In this document: positions 12,598 to 15,727 of the stretch, piece after piece
Position numbering within the stretch: position 1 is the stretch's first letter
Layout: every line of letters starts with the position of its first letter
DNA from: DATDWC01 sp035289805
Lineage (GTDB): Bacteria > Patescibacteriota > Gracilibacteria > Peribacterales > Peribacteraceae
Assembly: GCA_035289805.1 (NCBI GenBank)
Contig: DATDWC010000036.1
Coordinates: 1 to 15,727 of the forward strand
Direction: 5' to 3'
Length of the DNA: 15,727 nt
Notes under the pieces: model-generated
Database searches by the model: none
Seen by the model: the letters and a program-made list of their open reading frames with translations, nothing else
Told to the model about the DNA's origin: nothing
Made by a program: the position numbers and the translations under genes

Positions 12598-13155
12598 GTG
12601 TACTCTGTTGCAGAACTCCGTCCCGGCCAGGCCATCGAAGTAGAGGGAGAACCCTTTCTCATCCTCTCTGCCAAATTTGGCCGTAAGAGCCAGGGAAAGG
12701 CCAATAACGTCACGAAGCTCCGGAATTTAAAGACGGGCTCCGTGATCAGCAAGACATTCAGCGGTGCAGATCAGATCACCCAGGCGGACGTCGGGTATAA
12801 GCACGTGCAGTACCTCTTTGGGAATGAGGGCATCTTCACCTTTATGGATTTGAATGATTACAACCAGTTTGAATTGAATGCCGATTCTGTAGGCGATGCG
12901 AAAGAGTATCTGCGGGATGGATTGGAACTTGATGTACTCACCTTCGACGATAATCCGATTGGTGTAAAACTTCCTGCGACCGTTGATCTCCTGGTGAAGG
13001 AAACAATCCCCGGCGTCCGCGGAGATACGGCCCAGGGTGGCACAAAGCCCGCAACACTTGAGACTGGCATCGTCATCAATGTCCCGCTCTTCATTAACGA
13101 GGGGGAGAAGATCAAAGTGAATACGGAGAGGGGAGAATATGTGGAAAGAGCCTAA
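12598..13155 (+). CDS. efp: Elongation factor P
   Basis: Binds ribosomes stalled on consecutive prolines and speeds peptide-bond formation. The protein has 185 residues and three beta-barrel domains. Domain I starts YSVAELRPGQAIEVEGEPF; domain II begins near 65; domain III ends with GDTAQGGTKPATLETGIVINVPLFINEGEKIKV and GEYVER, near-identical to the family pattern. GTG 12598 is chosen because MYSVAELRPG aligns with the usual N-terminus; the frame stays open to a TTG at 12499, but the extra 33 residues are only translated C-tract repeat. The domain I tip reads GRKSQGKAN: Gln32 is where E. coli has the modified Lys34 and Pseudomonas Arg32. No Shine-Dalgarno sequence is seen. No EF-P-modifying enzyme gene is nearby. 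Confidence 0.96.
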   Translation: MYSVAELRPGQAIEVEGEPFLILSAKFGRKSQGKANNVTKLRNLKTGSVISKTFSGADQITQADVGYKHVQYLFGNEGIFTFMDLNDYNQFELNADSVGDAKEYLRDGLELDVLTFDDNPIGVKLPATVDLLVKETIPGVRGDTAQGGTKPATLETGIVINVPLFINEGEKIKVNTERGEYVERA

Positions 13156-13170
13156 TAGCGGAACGCATAG

Positions 13171-13452
13171 CTATTTCTGCTCCTTGAGTGTCATCAACTC
13201 CTGGTAGGCAGGATACTTCTTCACAATCAATTTAATCACTTCCTGCGTACTTAAGGTCGCGGGGAAAATGAACGGCCAGCATGCCCGGATCTCCTTCAGC
13301 TCACCTTCCAACTTATCGAGTGTGAGCTCCGTAAACCCAATACAGAGATTGCCAATGTGCGGGGCGTACTTCTGCCCGCGCGGTGTTTCGTGAATGAGCA
13401 TTTCCACAACCGTTTCGACGTCGTACCACTCAGAAGTTTTGGAATTTTGCAT
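13171..13452 (-). CDS. Small orphan protein, function unknown
   Basis: A 93-residue soluble protein of mixed helix and strand character, with one Cys pair far apart (C37, C58) and no signal peptide. I do not recognise the family. The sequence WYDVETVVEMLIHETPRGQKYAPHIGNLCIGFTEL followed by a Lys/Glu-rich helix and WPFIFPATLSTQEVIKLIVKKYP reads as a compact folded domain, so it is probably a real gene. It has a plausible promoter and a 55-nt leader that can fold (see 13475-13507). It converges on efp with 15 bases between stops, where AATAGC and GCTATT could form a weak hairpin. Confidence 0.65.
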   Translation of the reverse strand: MQNSKTSEWYDVETVVEMLIHETPRGQKYAPHIGNLCIGFTELTLDKLEGELKEIRACWPFIFPATLSTQEVIKLIVKKYPAYQELMTLKEQK

Positions 13453-13474
13453 GGGTTTTTGTGTGAAGAGGGTT

Positions 13475-13507
13475 TACCCCGCGAAGCTCGCAGAGCGAAG
13501 TGGGGTA
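13475..13507. repeat. Palindromic hairpin repeat in the leader of the 93-residue gene
   Basis: TACCCC (13475-13480) and GGGGTA (13502-13507) are perfectly complementary, and the interior holds two copies of GCGAAG and a GCTCGC/GAGCG core that can partly pair. Similar CCCC-GCGAAGC-type palindromes are, to my recollection, common between genes in CPR genomes. The predicted transcript of the 93-residue gene would begin right at this hairpin. Confidence 0.55.
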
Positions 13508-13514
13508 TCGGGAC

Positions 13515-13543
13515 ATTGTACTCTTTTTTACATTTTCGGACAA
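13515..13543 (-). promoter_or_regulatory. Promoter of the 93-residue orphan gene (TTGTCC, 17 nt, TACAAT)
   Basis: On the minus strand TTGTCC (13543-13538, four of six) and TACAAT (13520-13515, five of six) are separated by 17 nt of A-rich spacer. The expected transcript start is near 13508. Confidence 0.55.
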
Positions 13544-13596
13544 GTGCTACAAAAAGCCTCCACATGAGAGGAGAAGTTTTTTCCTGAGTACGCACA

Positions 13597-13631
13597 GCAA
13601 AACTCCCCCCGAGGTGGGGGGAGTCTTTTGC
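13597..13631. terminator. Strong bidirectional intrinsic terminator
   Basis: ACTCCCCCC (13602-13610) and GGGGGGAGT (13616-13624) form a perfect 9-bp GC-rich stem around the loop GAGGT, flanked by AAAA on the left and TCTTTT on the right, so it can terminate in either direction. It lies 25 bases beyond the stop of the dockerin gene and most likely ends that transcript. It also separates that transcript from the promoter of the 93-residue gene. Confidence 0.9.
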
Positions 13632-13655
13632 CCCTTAAATGTGGCCTTTCGTCCA

Positions 13656-15443
13656 CTAAATTCGATACTCGGTGGAGCCGACGCGTTGATCGCCCAACCG
13701 CAATCCCTTAAAATTCACGGATATCAAATTGTCTTGGTCCAGCCACTCGATGCCGGACTCGCCGATGTCCGCAAAGACCTTTAGGCGCGAGCCCTGAGAT
13801 GACTGGATTTGACTATTAAGTATCGTCGCCGAGAGCGACAGACTTATGGATTGCCCTTGGTCGATTTCCATATCGACTGAGGGATTGTTGGATGAAACGC
13901 ATGTAACGCGAACGTTTCCGGATGAGCCATTCGATTGGCACGGAATCCGCTCAGTCGCGTTACTTTTGTTATAGAGGAAAAATCCATTCGGATCGAACAA
14001 GACGTTCGATGACTCTACATCAAAGGGGTTCATGACGGGGATGACGTCGTTGAGTCCACCCAACGTGTTCGCCAGGCCCGCTGCTACAATGTACTTAAAT
14101 TGCCCAATGTCCCGATTCGTCCCAGTGGGAACGGTCGTCCCATTGGCATCCGGATTGGCATTTTCCACGGAAGCAATTTTAGCCATCACGACAGTGTGAT
14201 CCCCGCTTGCGATAGTTCCGATGAGCTCGGGCTGGATGTCGTTGCTAGACACTAGGCCGCGAGCCTCAACGTGCACAAGTTCTACACTGAACACATCGCC
14301 GGAAACACCTCCCTGCTCATCGCTTTCGATCACCGGATGAACGAATATTGTTCGTTCCTCCTGTTCATCGATCACGAATTGCTGCGATTGCCACGAGACG
14401 GCAAAGTGCACATCCAGTCCCAGTGCGTTCGCCATCGCCCGGGAAGCAGTTCCAATCAGCTCCCCATTGCTCCGCAAGTTCAAACGATCGATCGACCTTG
14501 CGCCAGCATTTCCTTCGAACCCGAGGACAGTGACATCCCCAGCTTCAGAGGCCGACTGGAAGCTTACATCTAGGATGGAAGTACCTTCCGCCCCCCCTAG
14601 GTGATACCGCGGCGCTCGGGGAGTGGTGCTTTCGAAGATCAATACTTCGCCCTGATCCTCAAGACGAAGTACGAACTCGTTCTGGCCAAAAACAAACTGC
14701 ACCGGAACAGATGATCCATCATCCAAATTTTCTGCAGCCGCCGCGTCCAGATCGAATTGCAGAGCTGGGCCAGTGATGGTACTTGCCACGTCAATCTTGA
14801 TCTGAAAGAGTGTAGCCAAGCCTTCTTCGAGAACAAATCCTGCATCAAACACACCATCCGCTGTTCGATCGAGGATGGTATCGGTCTCCCCATTTCGGTC
14901 CGTGTCGACCCAAAGCACTTGCTGCGCCGCATCCGTCAGGGTTCCACCCTGATAGAATTGGCCAACGATGATCTCTGTGAGGAGTGCATCCCCACCTGTG
15001 GCAACACCCTCGAATGTGAGCACGGAAACGCTCTTCGCGCTCGAGACTGTGGTGTCGCCAATTCCCATGTCCTTCACGATGAGGTCAACTTCGACTTCGG
15101 GGAGGCACCATCCCAAATCATATGGTCCGATCCCGGGGTTTCCATTGAGTCCATCGATGAGAAAAAACCAATCCGTGGTTGTGACGCGGCCATCTTGGTT
15201 CACGTCGGCGGCAAGATCGAATGGGTGATTCAAGAAGTCCACCTCCCGGCCACCACCATCCATGTGCCAGTTATTGGCCCAAATGAGTGCATCTTGTGGG
15301 ACTAAATCCCCGTCATCGTTGATGTCGAGTTGTGGGCATCCGTGCGCCAGCATTCTTCGACCTTCCAATGGTTCGAAAAACGCTCGTCGGGTCTGTCGAT
15401 GAGCTCCCCCTGCGCGTTCCGAACGCTGTGTTTTCCGTTTCAT
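13656..15443 (-). CDS. Large dockerin-bearing, probably cell-surface protein with LEPR-type N-terminal motif
   Basis: A 595-residue protein of unknown function. The N-terminus is basic and carries FEPLEGRRMLA (23-33), the LEPR-XLL-type motif typical of large Planctomycetes surface proteins. Two dockerin-type calcium loops follow: D40-IN-DDGDLVPQ-D51 and D80-VN-QDGRVTTT-D91. The rest is beta-rich and acidic, with few Cys, and two related stretches near 137-235 (VSVLTFEG) and 307-400 (VTVLGFEG). A third calcium-like D-x-D-x-N-x-E stretch (VDTDRNGETD) lies within the first. No standard signal peptide is evident. Leucine codons in sampled stretches are often TTG or CTG, while ssb next door uses mostly CTC and CTT, so transfer is likely. 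An AAGGG ribosome site lies about 9 nt before the ATG. A cohesin partner is not in the window. Confidence 0.85.
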   Translation of the reverse strand: MKRKTQRSERAGGAHRQTRRAFFEPLEGRRMLAHGCPQLDINDDGDLVPQDALIWANNWHMDGGGREVDFLNHPFDLAADVNQDGRVTTTDWFFLIDGLNGNPGIGPYDLGWCLPEVEVDLIVKDMGIGDTTVSSAKSVSVLTFEGVATGGDALLTEIIVGQFYQGGTLTDAAQQVLWVDTDRNGETDTILDRTADGVFDAGFVLEEGLATLFQIKIDVASTITGPALQFDLDAAAAENLDDGSSVPVQFVFGQNEFVLRLEDQGEVLIFESTTPRAPRYHLGGAEGTSILDVSFQSASEAGDVTVLGFEGNAGARSIDRLNLRSNGELIGTASRAMANALGLDVHFAVSWQSQQFVIDEQEERTIFVHPVIESDEQGGVSGDVFSVELVHVEARGLVSSNDIQPELIGTIASGDHTVVMAKIASVENANPDANGTTVPTGTNRDIGQFKYIVAAGLANTLGGLNDVIPVMNPFDVESSNVLFDPNGFFLYNKSNATERIPCQSNGSSGNVRVTCVSSNNPSVDMEIDQGQSISLSLSATILNSQIQSSQGSRLKVFADIGESGIEWLDQDNLISVNFKGLRLGDQRVGSTEYRI

Positions 15444-15494
15444 ACAAGTATCCCTTCAAAAAAGTGGAGTTGAGAAAAGCCGAAAATTTCAAGG

Positions 15495-15539
15495 AGCACA
15501 TGACTGTGCTAAATACCTTGAACTTTCAGCGCACAGTCA
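15495..15539 (-). promoter_or_regulatory. Leader with mutually exclusive hairpins upstream of the dockerin gene
   Basis: In the transcribed direction the order is TGACTGTGC, a 21-nt spacer, GCACAGTCA, TGTGCT. The first two are perfectly complementary (9 bp). The third can instead pair with AGCACA, which overlaps the second, giving a 6-bp hairpin with loop GTCA. The two structures cannot form together. The ATG lies about 50 nt further on. Confidence 0.45.
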
Positions 15540-15546
15540 AAGTTAA

Positions 15547-15573
15547 AGTATAATGATTTTGAAGAAATGTCAA
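15547..15573 (-). promoter_or_regulatory. Promoter candidate of the dockerin gene (TTGACA, 15 nt, TATACT)
   Basis: On the minus strand a perfect TTGACA (15573-15568) precedes TATACT (15552-15547, five of six) with a short 15-nt spacer. The expected transcript start near 15540 gives a leader of about 97 nt. The promoter lies between the gatB stop and the dockerin gene, so this gene need not be read from gatB. Confidence 0.5.
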
Positions 15574-15592
15574 TGGGTATCCCCATAAAAAC

Positions 15593-15727
15593 TCAAGAGA
15601 AAAGCACCTTTTGAATGATTTCATGAATAAGAGCCGGGTTCGCCTGCCCCTTCGTTTCTTTCATCACAAAACCCACAATTGCGGCTTTTGCTTTCTCCTT
15701 TCCGTTCCGTATATCTTCCACTGCTTT
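15593..15727 (-). CDS. gatB: Asp/Glu-tRNA amidotransferase subunit B, C-terminal end (partial)
   Basis: The last 44 residues of GatB, which with GatA and GatC converts misacylated Glu-tRNA(Gln) or Asp-tRNA(Asn) to the amidated form. The reading frame enters from beyond the window edge on the minus strand and shows the GatB/YqeY tail domain: AVEDIRNGKEKAKAAIVGFVMKE, then TKGQANPALIHEII, matching the family pattern GKxKAxxxLVGxVMKxTxGxANP. It ends in TGA, read as stop. A weak ATGGG/CCCAT hairpin follows without a T-run. Confidence 0.93.
   Translation of the reverse strand, partial: KAVEDIRNGKEKAKAAIVGFVMKETKGQANPALIHEIIQKVLFS

Noticed and set aside
15593..15595. TGA read as glycine (Gracilibacteria code)
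   Set aside because: gatB and the glycosyltransferase gene both end naturally at TGA at the expected family lengths.

Overview
The window looks like one stretch of chromosome from a small-genome bacterium, most likely a Candidate Phyla Radiation (Patescibacteria) lineage of the Peregrinibacteria/Peribacteria kind. This is an inference. It rests on short tightly packed genes with frequent strand switches, moderate GC, short protein versions (lone POTRA-type FtsQ, DacA without C-terminal domain), and small orphan genes and palindromic intergenic repeats of types I associate with these genomes. TGA is used as a stop (glycosyltransferase gene, gatB), which argues against Gracilibacteria with recoded TGA. 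No rRNA, tRNA, CRISPR array, transposase or phage gene was seen.

Layout. 1-504: C-terminal end of a sensor histidine kinase (+). 458-3464: a cell-envelope block on the minus strand, transcribed FtsQ-like divisome protein, DacA-type carboxypeptidase, then a LysM/M23 peptidase. 3540-4637: GT4 glycosyltransferase (+). 4615-4950: CutA-like protein (-). 5016-6420: folate genes folB, folK and folE (+), then a two-helix membrane protein. 6763-7425: orphan protein with an HEXXH motif (-). 7607-8176: dihydrofolate reductase (-). 8221-9597: unusual ATP-grasp-like protein (+). 9622-10116: orphan (+). 10137-11390: thyA preceded by yraN (-). 11569-13155: a two-OB-fold SSB and elongation factor P (+). 13171-13452: orphan (-). 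13656-15443: a large dockerin-bearing protein with a planctomycete-like N-terminal motif (-). 15593 to the end: C-terminus of GatB (-).

Functionally, folE, folB and folK make the pterin half of folate; DHFR and thymidylate synthase use and recycle it for dTMP. folP and folC are absent from the window. The ATP-grasp-like gene sits between dhfr and thyA, so a ligase role in folate metabolism is an idea to test, not a conclusion.

The main leads: folK appears to start at an ATA codon overlapping the folB stop; several genes have a -10 hexamer 6-11 nt before the start codon and probably make leaderless mRNAs; the dockerin gene has a predicted leader with two mutually exclusive hairpins; G-tract arrays in opposite orientation and a 27-nt inverted repeat lie between ssb and efp; EF-P has Gln at the usual modification position; and the dockerin protein looks foreign. 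No intergenic stretch exceeds 300 bases.
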